Source: Stenotrophomonas pictorum JCM 9942 (GTDB lineage Bacteria; Pseudomonadota; Gammaproteobacteria; Xanthomonadales; Xanthomonadaceae). From it: 44,937 nt of DNA. Positions 10,012-23,649 of the stretch are shown here, one piece after another; the first letter of the stretch is position 1; each line of letters starts with the position of its first letter. Both the position numbers and the translations under genes were made by a program. The stretch lies in contig NZ_BAZI01000003.1 of assembly GCF_001310775.1 (NCBI RefSeq), positions 1 to 44,937 on the forward strand, written 5' to 3'. Under the pieces are notes generated by a model that saw only the letters and a list, made by a program, of their open reading frames with translations, did no database searches and was not told the origin of the DNA.

Positions 10012-10266
10012 ATGAAAACATCGAAATTGCTGGTGCTGGCCGCAGTTGCCGCGGCTGTGGTCGCTGCCCCGCTGGTGATGGCGCAGAGCGCCGACAAGGG
10101 CAAGACGGCTGAAACCGCCCAGAATGCATCGGCGGACAAGGCGCAGACCGAGGCCGAGCAGAAAGCCAAGCGCCGTGCGGCAGCTGCCGCGCAGGAAAAA
10201 ACGCAGGCCAGTCAGCCGGCACCGCGTGAGGAAGAGGAAGAAGAGGAAGGCCGTCGCCGTCGCTGA
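10012..10266 (+). CDS. small secreted/periplasmic protein with charged low-complexity tail
   Basis: This 84-residue product starts at ATG 10012, chosen because a strong GAGGAGG ribosome site lies about 5-11 nt upstream. It begins with a signal peptide (KTSKLLVLAAVAAAVVAAP, cleavage likely after AMA/VMA-Q). The mature part is low-complexity, rich in Ala, Lys and Gln, and ends with seven consecutive Glu and four Arg residues after a Gly. A good terminator follows immediately, so it is a monocistronic gene. I do not recognise a family. Its length and composition suggest a structural or nucleic-acid/envelope-associated role, but that is only conjecture. Confidence 0.7.
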   Translation: MKTSKLLVLAAVAAAVVAAPLVMAQSADKGKTAETAQNASADKAQTEAEQKAKRRAAAAAQEKTQASQPAPREEEEEEEGRRRR

Positions 10267-10288
10267 CGCCTGCTTTCAACGATTCGTG

Positions 10289-10322
10289 GACGCCCCGGCG
10301 CAGGTTGGGGCGTCTTTTTTTT
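10289..10322 (+). terminator. Rho-independent terminator after the small secreted protein gene
   Basis: GACGCCCC (10289-10296) pairs with GGGGCGTC (10307-10314) and is followed by eight T residues. Confidence 0.9.
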
Positions 10323-10394
10323 GATCTCGCCACATCCCGTGCTTGGGTGTTGAGGCGACAACCTTTAAACTAGGGCTTTCCGGGAGGCGCTTGA

Positions 10395-12062
<1,668 letters not shown>

Positions 12063-12136
12063 GTATTTGCGGGCCGGGTTGATCCACTCTGGCAACGGGG
12101 GGGTGTGGCCACCTTCGTGACCGCACGTTTCGTTTG

Positions 12137-12182
12137 CCGCAACGCAGATGGGCCGCGATTTCGCGGCCCATCTGCATTGCGG
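12137..12182. repeat. long near-perfect palindrome in the pyrG-eno spacer
   Basis: CCGCAA-C-GCAGATGGGCCGCG, a 4-nt ATTT loop, then CGCGGCCCATCTGC-A-TTGCGG: 20 paired bases with one C/A mismatch. There is no T run after it on either strand, so it is not a classic intrinsic terminator. It may stop or stabilise pyrG mRNA, or be a dispersed palindromic repeat. The rest of the 12063-12372 spacer shows no gene. Confidence 0.7.
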
Positions 12183-12303
12183 CGGAATCGGTCCGGCGGC
12201 TCTGTCAGAACAGCACCGGCAGCCGGACTCCCGTTCAGCCTGGTAGGGGGGGCGCCGCTTTCAATGGAAAGCAACGCCCCGCGCCGGTGTCTGCTTCGTT
12301 TAA

Positions 12304-13665
<1,362 letters not shown>

Positions 13666-13668
13666 GCC

Positions 13669-14021
13669 ATGCGCAACTGGCGCTGGCTGCTGCTGGTGCT
13701 CGCGGTACTGCTGGCATTGCTGCAGTACCGTTTCTGGTTCGGCCCGGGCAATTCGGGTGAAGTGCTGATGCTCGAAGCCCAGGTCGCCAACCAGAAGCGT
13801 GACAACGAAGGTCTGCAGCAGCGCAATGATGCGTTGGCGGCCGAGGTCAAGGATCTGAAGGAAGGCGAGGCTGCCATCGAGGAGCGCGCGCGCAGCGAGC
13901 TGGGCATGATCAAGCCGGGTGAGAAGTTCTATCGCGTGGTGGAGAACGCTCCGGTCATCGCGCGCGCGGCGGTGGGCGGTGGACAGGGCAATCCGGCGCA
14001 GCAGCGGAGGATCTGCCATGA
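13669..14021 (+). CDS. ftsB: cell division protein FtsB, 3' end probably frameshifted
   Basis: FtsB is a single-pass septum protein that forms a trimer with FtsL and FtsQ. The sequence shows a short cytoplasmic start (MRNWRW), one membrane helix ([18 protein letters not shown]) and a coiled coil (residues 30-65), then the conserved [20 protein letters not shown]. As read, the frame has no stop until 14304 and would overlap ispD by 287 nt. One missing base in 13970-14015 would instead stop it at the TGA of 14019-14021, an ATGA overlap with ispD, giving about 117 residues, the usual length. I therefore place the end at 14021; the exact indel position cannot be fixed because the tail is not conserved. 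Confidence 0.82.
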
Positions 14022-14719
14022 GTGTCACCCAGGTATGGGCGGTGGTGCCGGCTGCAGGTCGCGGTACCCGATTTGGTGGGCCCGTTCCCAAGCAGTACCT
14101 GCAGGCCGGCGGTCAGCCCCTGCTGGCGCACACGCTGGAATCGCTGCTGTCCCATTCCGGTGTTGCCGGGGTCATGGTGGCGATCGCCGAGAACGACGCG
14201 GACTGGCCGGGATGGACTTCATTTGCCGACAAGGCGGTGCTGACCTGCACCGGTGGCCAGACCCGCGCATTGTCGGTGCTGGCGGGGCTGCAGGCGCTGC
14301 CTGACAGTGTCCGTGCCGACGATTTCGTGCTGGTCCACGATGCGGCGCGTCCGAATCTGGCGGCGGCCGATCTCGGGCGCCTGCTGGAGGTGGGGCGTGC
14401 CGATCCGGTCGGTGCGATTCTGGCGGCACCGGTGCGCGATACGCTCAAGCGTTCCGGCGATGATGGTGGCATTGATCGTACCGAGCCGCGCGAGCGTCTG
14501 TGGCGCGCGCTGACTCCGCAGCTGTTCCGTCGTCACCAGCTGACCCGTGCGCTGATGGACGCCACTGCCGCCGGCATCGAGGTGACCGACGAGGCCATGG
14601 CCATGGAGCGGCAGGGGGCCCGGCCGTTGCTGGTGGAAGGGGCCGAGAGCAATTTCAAGGTCACCACGCCGGCGGATCTGGCCCGTTTCGAATTCGAGCT
14701 GTCGCGGCGCGATGGCTGA
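14018..14719 (+). CDS. ispD: 2-C-methyl-D-erythritol 4-phosphate cytidylyltransferase
   Basis: IspD couples CTP to MEP in the non-mevalonate isoprenoid pathway. The 233-residue protein has the nucleotide-binding loop [20 protein letters not shown] (residues 9-28), [10 protein letters not shown], and the substrate residues around [16 protein letters not shown] and [18 protein letters not shown]. The start ATG 14018 follows GGAGG by 7 nt. ispF comes 51 nt downstream, so consecutive or next-but-one pathway steps are encoded together; CTP for the reaction is made by PyrG, encoded two genes upstream. Confidence 0.96.
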   Translation: MSVTQVWAVVPAAGRGTRFGGPVPKQYLQAGGQPLLAHTLESLLSHSGVAGVMVAIAENDADWPGWTSFADKAVLTCTGGQTRALSVLAGLQALPDSVRADDFVLVHDAARPNLAAADLGRLLEVGRADPVGAILAAPVRDTLKRSGDDGGIDRTEPRERLWRALTPQLFRRHQLTRALMDATAAGIEVTDEAMAMERQGARPLLVEGAESNFKVTTPADLARFEFELSRRDG

Positions 14720-14770
14720 CTGTCCGCCGGCGCTGCGAGCGTTGGCTCTGCATAGAAGTAGCGAATCCCC

Positions 14771-15271
14771 ATGAACAGTTCTGTTTCTTTCCCGCCGGTC
14801 CGTATCGGCCAGGGCTATGACGTCCATGCCTTCGGCGAGGGCGACCACATCATGCTCGGCGGGGTGCGCGTGCCGCACCACTGTGGCGTGCTGGCACACA
14901 GCGATGGCGATGTGATCCTGCATGCGCTGTGTGATGCGATGCTCGGTGCGGTGGCGCTGGGCGATATCGGTGTGCATTTCCCGCCATCGGATGACCGCTG
15001 GAAGGGGGCGGACAGCAGCCGGTTCGTCAGCCATTGCAATGGGCTGCTGCGTGAACGCGGCTGGCAGGTTGGGAATACGGATATCACCGTGATCTGTGAG
15101 CGGCCCAAGGTCGGCCCGCATGCGCTGGCGATGCGCGAGAAGGTTGCGCAGCTGCTGGGAATCGAGTTGGAGCGGGTCAGCATCAAGGCCACCACCAGCG
15201 AGAAGCTGGGATTCACCGGCCGTGGGGAAGGCATTGCCGCGCAAGCGGCCGTGCTGCTGGTGGCGCTGTGA
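14771..15271 (+). CDS. ispF: 2-C-methyl-D-erythritol 2,4-cyclodiphosphate synthase
   Basis: IspF cyclises CDP-ME-2-phosphate, releasing CMP, in the MEP pathway and works as a trimer with zinc at the subunit interface. The 166-residue sequence has the metal-binding GYDVHAF (Asp and His), [20 protein letters not shown] with the third ligand His, [10 protein letters not shown], and the C-terminal [21 protein letters not shown]. The last codon overlaps the GTG start of truD (GTGA), indicating translational coupling. Confidence 0.96.
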   Translation: MNSSVSFPPVRIGQGYDVHAFGEGDHIMLGGVRVPHHCGVLAHSDGDVILHALCDAMLGAVALGDIGVHFPPSDDRWKGADSSRFVSHCNGLLRERGWQVGNTDITVICERPKVGPHALAMREKVAQLLGIELERVSIKATTSEKLGFTGRGEGIAAQAAVLLVAL

Positions 15272-16311
15272 GCGCGCTGCCGCTGGCGTTCGGTGCGCCG
15301 TTGCTGACGGCGGACATCCGCACCGTGCCGGAAGATTTCCAGGTGGATGAATTGCCGGCATTCGAACCAACCGGCGAGGGGGAGCACCTGCTGCTGGAGA
15401 TCCGCAAGCGCGGTGCCAATACCGTGGCCGTGGCCAAGCGCCTGGCGCAGTGGGCGGGTGTGCCGGAGATGGGCGTCAGCTACGCCGGGCAGAAAGATCG
15501 TCATGCGGTCACCACGCAGCGTTTCAGCGTGCACCTGCCCAAGCGGGTGTCGCCGGATGTCGCCATGCTGGAGTCCGATGAGATCCATGTGCTCTCCGCG
15601 ACCTGGCACAACCGCAAGCTGCAGCGCGGCGCGTTGGCGGGCAACCGTTTCAAGCTGGTGTTGCGCGAGGTGCGCGGTGATGTGGCGGCGATCGATGCGC
15701 GGTTGCAGATGATTGCCGAGCGCGGCCTGCCGAACTGGTTCGGGGAGCAGCGTTTTGGCCGGGATGGCGGCAATGTGCCGGCGGCGTTGGCGATGTTTGG
15801 CGGACGCCGGGTGCGTCAGGACCAGCGCTCGATGCTGCTGTCCGCGGCCCGTTCGGCCCTGTTCAATCGCGTGCTGGCCGCGCGTGTGGAGCAGGACAGC
15901 TGGGATCGGCCGCTGGACGGTGAGGTGTGGATGCTCGATGGCAGCCGCTCGGTGTTCGGCCCGGAACCGATGAGCGAGGTGCTGGCAGAGCGGCTGGCAC
16001 GTTTCGATATCCATCCCAGTGGCCCGTTGTGGGGCTTGGGCGAGTTGCGTTCCACCGGCCAGGCGCTGGCGCTGGAGTCCGCGGCCCTGGCCGATGAGCA
16101 GGCCGTGGCGTTGCGGGCGGGTCTGGAGGCGGCGGGGCTGAAGCAGGAGCGGCGACCGCTGCGGTTACGTCCGGCCTTGCTGCAGCATCAATGGCTGCAG
16201 GACGGTGTGCTGGAGATGTCATTTGCACTGCCACCGGGCTGCTATGCCACGGCGGTGCTGCACGAGCTTGGTGCCGTCAACGATGCCAGCCAGGCTTACA
16301 GCGACAGCTGA
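15268..16311 (+). CDS. truD: tRNA pseudouridine(13) synthase
   Basis: TruD forms pseudouridine at position 13 of tRNAs. The 347-residue protein has the family blocks [20 protein letters not shown], a catalytic Asp77 in [13 protein letters not shown], the [15 protein letters not shown] segment, [16 protein letters not shown] at the start of the TRUD insertion domain, and the C-terminal [17 protein letters not shown]. It starts with GTG overlapping the ispF stop. It is convergent with the Smr gene, leaving a 12-nt spacer and no evident terminator. Confidence 0.95.
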   Translation: MSALPLAFGAPLLTADIRTVPEDFQVDELPAFEPTGEGEHLLLEIRKRGANTVAVAKRLAQWAGVPEMGVSYAGQKDRHAVTTQRFSVHLPKRVSPDVAMLESDEIHVLSATWHNRKLQRGALAGNRFKLVLREVRGDVAAIDARLQMIAERGLPNWFGEQRFGRDGGNVPAALAMFGGRRVRQDQRSMLLSAARSALFNRVLAARVEQDSWDRPLDGEVWMLDGSRSVFGPEPMSEVLAERLARFDIHPSGPLWGLGELRSTGQALALESAALADEQAVALRAGLEAAGLKQERRPLRLRPALLQHQWLQDGVLEMSFALPPGCYATAVLHELGAVNDASQAYSDS

Positions 16312-16323
16312 GGTCTGGCGCGC

Positions 16324-16863
16324 TCAGCGGTTGGCCAACAGCACCAGTACCGCGCCGGTACCGCCTTGGGTGGCCGGCGCGGAGTGAAACGCCAGCACGT
16401 CGTTGCGCAGCCGCAGCATGCGATCGACCAGGTTTTTCAGTGCCGGCGCGCCGCCGTCGGATTGCAGGCCCTTGCCATGGATGATGCGTACGCACCCAAA
16501 CTCGTGGGCGTGCGCTTCCAGCAGGAACTCCCGCAGCAGAGCCTCGGCCTGGGATGTGGTTGCACCATGCAGGTCCAGTTCGTCCTGCACGGAATACTGG
16601 CCGCGCTTGAGGCGCTGGAACATCCGCGCCGGCAGATTCTCGCGGCGATAGCTGGCCACGTCACCAGCTTCCAGTGGCGCGGCTGATCGCAGCAGTCTGG
16701 CGAACTCGCCCAGTGCCAACGCCTCATCCTGTTCGGCCATGCGCGCGCGCGGCTTCGGGCGTGGCTTGCCGGTTGCCGGCGCCTCCACCGGTGGCAGCCG
16801 TTTCACCTCGCCTATGGCCGAGAGGAACAGCGCGCTGTCATCTTCATCTTCGGGGTACGACAT
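16324..16863 (-). CDS. Smr domain-containing protein
   Basis: This 179-residue protein has a charged, Pro-rich N-terminal half (residues 1-85) and a C-terminal Smr domain. The domain shows DELDLHGATTSQAEALLREF near residue 90 and the second signature VRIIHGKGLQS, followed by LKNLVDRMLRLRNDVLAFHSA. Stand-alone Smr proteins of this type (SmrA/YdaL-like) can nick DNA or cleave RNA; SmrB-type proteins rescue collided ribosomes. Which one this is cannot be told from sequence alone. The start is ATG 16863. The gene is convergent with truD and divergent from surE, 181 bp away. Confidence 0.88.
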   Translation of the reverse strand: MSYPEDEDDSALFLSAIGEVKRLPPVEAPATGKPRPKPRARMAEQDEALALGEFARLLRSAAPLEAGDVASYRRENLPARMFQRLKRGQYSVQDELDLHGATTSQAEALLREFLLEAHAHEFGCVRIIHGKGLQSDGGAPALKNLVDRMLRLRNDVLAFHSAPATQGGTGAVLVLLANR

Positions 16864-17044
16864 CTGCACAGCGTAACGTGCTCTGGGTCGCAGGCAAGCG
16901 TCTGGGTGGGAAGGCGGGCGCGTGCATTCCGGTATCATTGGGAAAACATGCAGCTGCGCATCCGAGGATGCATAGCAGCGGCGCGGCAGTCGGAGCGGTG
17001 AGGTAGTGTTGACACCGCAGTTGATTCGGTGACTCAGGTCTTTA

Positions 17045-17824
17045 ATGCGCGTACTAGTATCAAATGACGATGGTGTGGACGCCCCCGGCATCAAGATGCT
17101 TGCCGAGGAACTGCGCAACGCTGGCCACGAGGTGACGGTGGTTGCGCCGGATCGTGATCGCTCCGGCGCCAGCAACTCGCTGACGTTGGATCAGCCGGTA
17201 CGGTTGCGTCGTATCGACCACTACACCTGCGCGGTGGCGGGCACGCCCACAGACTGCGTGCATCTGGCGCTGACCGGAATGCTTGAGTATGAGCCGGATA
17301 TCGTGGTGTCAGGCATCAACAATGCAGCCAACCTCGGTGATGACGTGATCTATTCGGGCACGGTCTCGGCGGCGATGGAGGGACGTTGTCTGGGTCTGCC
17401 TTCGGTGGCGGTGTCGCTGGTAACGCACAAGCACGAGGCAAAGAATTTCCGTACCGCGGCACGCGCGGCGGTGGAGATCGTGGCGCGCCTGATTGCCGAT
17501 CCGTTGCCGGCGGACACCATCCTCAATGTGAATGTTCCGGATCTGGCCTGGGAGGATATCCGCGGTTTCGAGGTCACCCGTCTGGGTAACCGCCACCGCG
17601 CGGAGCCCTGCGTCCCGGCGACTGATCCACGCGGCAATACGGTGTATTGGATAGGTCCGGCCGGCAGCGAGCAGGATGCCGGCCCCGGCACGGATTTCCA
17701 CGCGGTACGCACCGGGCATATCTCGATAACCCCGATCCAGGTAGACCTGACCCGCTACTCCGCGTTGGAGAAGGTTGCAAGCTGGGTCGGGGGGCTGTCG
17801 GCCACACTGGGGTCGAAAGAATGA
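17045..17824 (+). CDS. surE: 5'/3'-nucleotidase SurE
   Basis: SurE dephosphorylates nucleoside monophosphates and exopolyphosphate using a divalent metal. The 259-residue protein starts [15 protein letters not shown] with metal-binding Asp8 and Asp9, then [18 protein letters not shown], the [12 protein letters not shown] segment, and [20 protein letters not shown] containing the catalytic Asn. It begins a tight cluster, surE-pcm-yqaA-nlpD. The TGA overlaps the pcm start (ATGA). A perfect TTGACA lies at 17009-17014, but I see no convincing -10 at the right distance. Confidence 0.96.
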   Translation: MRVLVSNDDGVDAPGIKMLAEELRNAGHEVTVVAPDRDRSGASNSLTLDQPVRLRRIDHYTCAVAGTPTDCVHLALTGMLEYEPDIVVSGINNAANLGDDVIYSGTVSAAMEGRCLGLPSVAVSLVTHKHEAKNFRTAARAAVEIVARLIADPLPADTILNVNVPDLAWEDIRGFEVTRLGNRHRAEPCVPATDPRGNTVYWIGPAGSEQDAGPGTDFHAVRTGHISITPIQVDLTRYSALEKVASWVGGLSATLGSKE

Positions 17825-18498
17825 CGCCGCGCCTGCGGTTGCAGCCAGAAGCGGTGGGCATTGGCATGACTTCGCAGCGCGTGCGCGACCGCCTGGTGGA
17901 TCGCCTGCGGGAGGCTGGGATTGCCAGCGAGCCAACGCTCAATGCGGTGCGGGTGGTGCCACGCCATCTGTTCATCGATGAGGCACTGGCGTCGCGGGCG
18001 TACGAAGACACGGCCTTGCCGATCGGACATGGGCAGACCATTTCCCAGCCATGGGTGGTGGCGCGGATGACCGAGGCGGTGCTGGCGGTCGAGCCGAAGA
18101 CCGTGCTGGAAGTGGGGACCGGTTCCGGCTACCAGGCCGCGATCCTCGCCGCGCTGGGGCTGGAGGTCTACACGGTGGAGCGTATTGGCGATCTGCTGCG
18201 GCAGGCGCGCAAGCGTTTCCGCAAGCTGGGCATGAACGTGCGCAGCAAACACGACGATGGCCGCATCGGTTGGCCGGAGCATGCTCCCTATGACGCCATC
18301 GTGGTGACCGCGGCGGCTCCGGCTCTGGTGGACGCGCTGATCGAACAGCTTGCTGTCGGCGGCCGGCTGGTGGCGCCGGTCGGAGGACCGGGCGGGCAGG
18401 CACTTCTGCAATTGACACGATTGGCCGATGGCAGCATCCAGCAGGAGGAACTGGCGCTGGTCAGCTTCGTGCCGCTGCTGTCGGGCATGCTGGACTGA
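17821..18498 (+). CDS. pcm: protein-L-isoaspartate O-methyltransferase
   Basis: Pcm methylates isoaspartyl residues in aged proteins as the first step of repair, using S-adenosylmethionine. The 225-residue sequence contains the pre-motif [23 protein letters not shown] motif [20 protein letters not shown], and motif [13 protein letters not shown]. The surE-pcm-nlpD order is a classic gammaproteobacterial arrangement, here with a yqaA-type gene inserted before nlpD. Start ATG 17821 overlaps the surE stop by 4 nt. Confidence 0.96.
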   Translation: MTPRLRLQPEAVGIGMTSQRVRDRLVDRLREAGIASEPTLNAVRVVPRHLFIDEALASRAYEDTALPIGHGQTISQPWVVARMTEAVLAVEPKTVLEVGTGSGYQAAILAALGLEVYTVERIGDLLRQARKRFRKLGMNVRSKHDDGRIGWPEHAPYDAIVVTAAAPALVDALIEQLAVGGRLVAPVGGPGGQALLQLTRLADGSIQQEELALVSFVPLLSGMLD

Positions 18499-18518
18499 AG
18501 CTAAGGATCAAGCGAACC

Positions 18519-19133
18519 ATGAAGATTTTCGGGCCTCTTTACGACCGGGCGCTGGTCTGGGCCAGCCACGAGCGTGCTCCCACCTACCTGACCGTGCTGA
18601 GCTTCATAGAAGCCATCATTTTTCCGGTGATGCCGGAAGTGATGTTGATGCCGATGTGCGTGGCGCAGCCCCGCAAAGGCTGGCGTTTTGCCACGCTGAG
18701 CCTGATCGGCTCGATGGCCGGTGCGATGGTCGGTTATGCGCTCGGCCATTACGCGTTCGAGCTGATGAAGCCGCTGTTCGAGATGATGGGCATGCTGCCG
18801 TCGATTGAATCGGGCATCGCCACCATCCAGGAAAAAATGGCCGAATCGCCATGGGCGGTGTTCACTTTCCTCGTGCTGGGTGGGTTCATGCCGATCCCGA
18901 TGAAAGTTTTCACATGGGCCTCGGGTATCGTCGGCGTGCCGCTGCCGCAGTATGTATTGAGCATGCTGATCGGTCGCGGCAAGCGCGTTTATATTCTGGC
19001 TGCGGTGATCCGTTTTGGCGGGGCGCGTGCGGCCCAGGCGTTGCGGCGCTGGATTGAGCCGCTGGGCTGGATCGCAACCGTGCTGGTTGCCGGCCTGGTG
19101 GGCTGGCTGGTCTGGAGAGCGAAATTCGCATGA
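18519..19133 (+). CDS. YqaA/DedA-like membrane protein
   Basis: This 204-residue inner-membrane protein is of the SNARE-associated/VTT superfamily. It begins MKIFGPLYDRALVWASHERA and has hydrophobic segments around TVLSFIEAIIFPVMPEVMLM, ATLSLIGSMAGAMVGYALG, FTFLVLGGFMPIPMKVFTWA and the C-terminal WIATVLVAGLVGWLVW. The FxxxxFPVMPEV and PIPMKVFTWASG motifs match the YqaA branch of DedA proteins, which are thought to be lipid or drug transporters or scramblases. The stop overlaps the nlpD start (ATGA). Confidence 0.88.
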   Translation: MKIFGPLYDRALVWASHERAPTYLTVLSFIEAIIFPVMPEVMLMPMCVAQPRKGWRFATLSLIGSMAGAMVGYALGHYAFELMKPLFEMMGMLPSIESGIATIQEKMAESPWAVFTFLVLGGFMPIPMKVFTWASGIVGVPLPQYVLSMLIGRGKRVYILAAVIRFGGARAAQALRRWIEPLGWIATVLVAGLVGWLVWRAKFA

Positions 19134-19896
19134 GTGCAAAAATGATGGGCAAGGGTTTCGGTCGCGTCGCTGCGCTGGCGCTGGTGGTTGCATTGGCAGG
19201 CTGCGGTACGGCAACGGTGGTCAGGCCTTCAGGTGCCGGTGCTTCCGCCGGCCATGCGACACCCCAGAAGTCGGTCCCCAAGCCGGGGCAGACGGCGGTT
19301 GTCCGGCGTGGCGACACCCTGTTCGCATTGGCGCGCATCCATAACATCACGCCGCGTGACTTGGCGGCATGGAACGGCTTGTCGGAGCCGTACACGATCT
19401 ATCCGGGGCAGTCGTTGCGTCTGTATCCGGGTGGGGCTGCTGTCAGCCGTCCGGTGGGCGGTACCGCAACCACCACGCGACCCACTCCAGCGCCGACGAC
19501 GCCCGTTGCGGCCCCGGTCAATAGCGGTATCGGCTGGCGATGGCCGGCAGATGGCGCGCTGGTAGGCCGTTTTGTTGCCGGCGAGGCCACCAAGCAGGGG
19601 ATCGATATCGCCGGCAGCAGCGGGCAGGCGGTGCGTGCGGCAGGTCCGGGGGTGGTCGTCTACTCCGGCGCCGGCCTGGTGGGCTACGGCGAGCTGATCA
19701 TCATCAAGCACAACGAGCAGTGGCTCTCGGCGTATGGGCACAACCGCAAGCGACTGGTGAATGAAGGGCAGAGCGTGAAGGCCGGCGATCAGATCGCGAG
19801 ATGGGCCGTACCGGCACCTCGCGCGACATGCTGCACTTCGAGATCCGTTACAACGGCAAGCCGGTGGATCCGCTGCTGTATCTGCCGAAAAAATAG
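19130..19896 (+). CDS. nlpD: NlpD-type murein hydrolase activator (LysM + degenerate M23), frameshifted near 19798
   Basis: NlpD activates the amidase AmiC at the septum. The roughly 255-residue protein has a lipoprotein signal ([11 protein letters not shown], Cys at residue 24), a LysM domain ([20 protein letters not shown] to [12 protein letters not shown]), a Pro/Thr linker and a C-terminal M23 domain ([35 protein letters not shown]). The HxxxD metal site is absent (GIDIAG), as in true activators. The frame breaks at GATCGCGAGATGG: adding one G gives [20 protein letters not shown] and the proper end at 19896. Without it the frame runs on to 20800 in nonsense. A terminator follows. Confidence 0.88.
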
Positions 19897-19913
19897 GTGG
19901 CGGTTGGCGGCAC

Positions 19914-19946
19914 AAAAAAGGCCCAGTGCGATGCGCCGGGCCTTTT
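19914..19946. terminator. bidirectional terminator between nlpD and the Mth938-like gene
   Basis: AAAAAGGCCC pairs with GGGCCTTTT across a GC-rich loop; A run upstream and T run downstream suit termination of both convergent genes. Confidence 0.8.
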
Positions 19947-19966
19947 ACTTTGTGTCCCCGAGGAAA

Positions 19967-20347
19967 TCAGCTGCCGTTTTCGAGAATGAAGGCGGCAACC
20001 ACCTTGCGGTCCTCTGCGGCCAGAACATTGAAGGTGCGGGCGGCCGAGGCGTTGTTCATCACCTCGATACCGATGCCGCGCGTCAAGCAGGCGGCCAGCA
20101 CCGCGGCCGGCGGGAACACCTGCTGTTCGCCGGTGCCGAGAATGACCAGGGCCGGGTTCAGCTCCAGGGCCGCGTTCAGGTGACCGGCGGTCAACTCCGC
20201 AAGCGATCTGACCGGCCAGTCTTCGATCAGCTGGTTCGGCGCAAGAATGAAGCTGTGCGTCAGTACGCGATCATTCACCTTGGCCTGGCGGCCATCGGCT
20301 GCGCGCAAACTGTAGGTGTAATCAGGCAGTTCCCGGCTCAGTTGCAT
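19967..20347 (-). CDS. Mth938-like domain protein (DUF498/NDUFAF3 family)
   Basis: This 126-residue protein matches the Mth938-like fold: PDYTYSLRAADGRQAKVNDR, LTHSFILAPNQLIEDWPV, PALVILGTGEQQVFPPAAVL, and GIGIEVMNNASAARTFNVLA, followed by EDRKVVAAFIL. Homologues occur from archaea to mitochondria, where NDUFAF3 assists complex I assembly; the bacterial role is not known. It lies 18 nt downstream of the YhbY-type gene and is probably cotranscribed. Confidence 0.85.
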   Translation of the reverse strand: MQLSRELPDYTYSLRAADGRQAKVNDRVLTHSFILAPNQLIEDWPVRSLAELTAGHLNAALELNPALVILGTGEQQVFPPAAVLAACLTRGIGIEVMNNASAARTFNVLAAEDRKVVAAFILENGS

Positions 20348-20365
20348 CGAAGGGCTCCTCGGCGA

Positions 20366-20671
20366 TCAGCCGCGGGGCAGCACGATCTGGCGCTGTTCCT
20401 TGCTTGGACGGTACAGCACGGCGACATGGCCGATGCGCTGCACCAGCGCGCTGCCGCTGGCCTGGACCAGCTCGGAAATCATGGCATCACGGGCCTCGCG
20501 GTCTTCCGCGCCGACCTTCACTTTGATCAGTTCATGACGCTCAAGTACTTCGTCCAGTTCTGCCAGGAAGGCTGGCGTGACCCCCTTTCCACCGATCTGC
20601 AGCAGTGCTTTCAGATCGTGCGCGGCACCGCGCAAAAATCGGGTCTGGGCCGGGGTCAGGACGATAGACAT
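20366..20671 (-). CDS. yhbY: YhbY-family (CRS1/YhbY) RNA-binding protein
   Basis: This 101-residue protein is a single CRM domain: LTPAQTRFLRGAAHDLKALL, QIGGKGVTPAFLAELDEVLE, HELIKVKVG, and GSALVQRIGHVAVLYRPS. E. coli YhbY associates with pre-50S ribosomal particles. ATG 20671 gives the conserved start MSIVLTPAQ. It is divergent from rlmE, an rRNA methyltransferase, separated by 64 bp; this yhbY/rlmE/ftsH neighbourhood is common in gammaproteobacteria and suggests shared work in 50S maturation. Confidence 0.93.
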   Translation of the reverse strand: MSIVLTPAQTRFLRGAAHDLKALLQIGGKGVTPAFLAELDEVLERHELIKVKVGAEDREARDAMISELVQASGSALVQRIGHVAVLYRPSKEQRQIVLPRG

Positions 20672-20735
20672 GCAGGAATACAGGTAATCAAGGGGGTTCA
20701 GGGTATCATGACCACCCCATCTGGCCCCATTTCCA

Positions 20736-21368
20736 ATGGCTTCCCGCAGCAAAAGCAGTCAACGCTGGTTGAAAGAACACTTTTCCGATCCTTTCGTTAA
20801 GAAGGCGCAGGCGGAGGGCATGCGTTCGCGCGCCGCCTACAAGCTGGAGGAGCTGCTCAAGCGCGACCGGCTGCTGAAACCGAACATGGTCGTGGTCGAT
20901 CTGGGCGCCGCGCCCGGCGGCTGGTCGCAGCAGGTACGCAAACAGATGGGCGACAGTGGCCGGGTGCTGGCACTGGATATCCTGGAGATGCCGCCGCTGG
21001 CGGGGGTGGAGTTCCTTCACGGTGACTTCAGGGAGCAGGCCGTCCTATCGCAGTTTGAAGCCATGCTCGGGAATCAGCCGGTAGACCTTGTGCTGTCGGA
21101 TATGGCCCCCAATAAGAGTGGCATGGATGCGGTCGACCAGCCGCGGATGATGTATCTGGCGGAGTTGGCGTTGGATTTTTCCGACAACCACCTCAAGCCC
21201 GGTGGGGCGTTCCTGATCAAGTTGTTCCAGGGCGTCGGCTTTGATGACTACGTGCGTGAAATGCGCCGTCGTTTCGACAAGGTCGTGATCCGCAAGCCCG
21301 AGGCCTCCCGCGCGCGTTCGCCGGAAGTCTATGCCCTCGGGCAGGGCAAGCGGGCGCAGATCAAGTAA
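20736..21368 (+). CDS. rlmE: 23S rRNA (uridine(2552)-2'-O)-methyltransferase
   Basis: RlmE (FtsJ/RrmJ) 2'-O-methylates U2552 in the 23S rRNA A-loop late in 50S assembly. The 210-residue protein has the N-terminal [20 protein letters not shown], a K in [11 protein letters not shown] (first of the K-D-K-E tetrad), the SAM motif [16 protein letters not shown], the catalytic Asp in [13 protein letters not shown], and [14 protein letters not shown], then [15 protein letters not shown]. ftsH follows 47 nt later, as in E. coli. Confidence 0.96.
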   Translation: MASRSKSSQRWLKEHFSDPFVKKAQAEGMRSRAAYKLEELLKRDRLLKPNMVVVDLGAAPGGWSQQVRKQMGDSGRVLALDILEMPPLAGVEFLHGDFREQAVLSQFEAMLGNQPVDLVLSDMAPNKSGMDAVDQPRMMYLAELALDFSDNHLKPGGAFLIKLFQGVGFDDYVREMRRRFDKVVIRKPEASRARSPEVYALGQGKRAQIK

Positions 21369-21415
21369 GCTCAACCATACGCATTGCGTCAGAAATTAGA
21401 GGGACACCGGAGCCG

Positions 21416-23353
<1,938 letters not shown>

Positions 23354-23373
23354 TTGATAGTGCGATCTGCAAC

Positions 23374-23402
23374 GAAACGGGCCGGTTTTCCGGCCCGTTT
23401 CC
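23374..23402 (+). terminator. terminator after ftsH
   Basis: GAAACGGGCCGG (23374-23385), a TTTT loop, CCGGCCCGTTTC (23390-23401): a perfect 12-bp stem. Confidence 0.85.
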
Positions 23403-23463
23403 GTATGCGGCGATCGCGGCGCTGGGCGAGAATAGGCGCCATCCAGTCTTCCGGTACTTCCGC

Positions 23464-23649
23464 ATGAACACGCCTTCGACGCCCCCCCCACCTCCCACGC
23501 ATCTTCCGGAAATGATCATCGCCACCGTGGCCGGTGTCGCGTTCGGAGTGAAGACCGGCAACTACCTGACCGGTATTTTTGTCGGCGTCGTGCTGGGGGT
23601 GGTGCTGAGCTTTATTGGCAGCAAGCTGCGCGCGCGGAGCAAACGCTGA
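23464..23649 (+). CDS. small (61-residue) membrane protein upstream of folP
   Basis: The product has a Pro-rich N-terminus with seven consecutive Pro residues, then two closely spaced hydrophobic stretches (MIIATVAGVAFGVKTGNYLT and FVGVVLGVVLSFIGSKL) and a basic end (RARSKR). Its TGA overlaps the folP ATG (TGATG), so translation is coupled. The glycine-rich hairpin recalls small two-helix membrane proteins of the AtpZ/AtpI or glycine-zipper kind, but I do not recognise a family. It is likely a real gene because of the coupling and clean coding composition. Confidence 0.65.
   Translation: MNTPSTPPPPPTHLPEMIIATVAGVAFGVKTGNYLTGIFVGVVLGVVLSFIGSKLRARSKR

Noticed and set aside
17009-17046. sigma-70 promoter of surE (TTGACA at 17009)
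   Set aside because: The only TTTAAT-like box is 26 nt downstream, too far for a normal spacer.
19130-20800. 556-codon reading from nlpD through to rlmE's start
   Set aside because: Conserved NlpD sequence ends near 19798 in this frame and continues in the other; the rest overlaps the convergent Mth938-like and YhbY genes.
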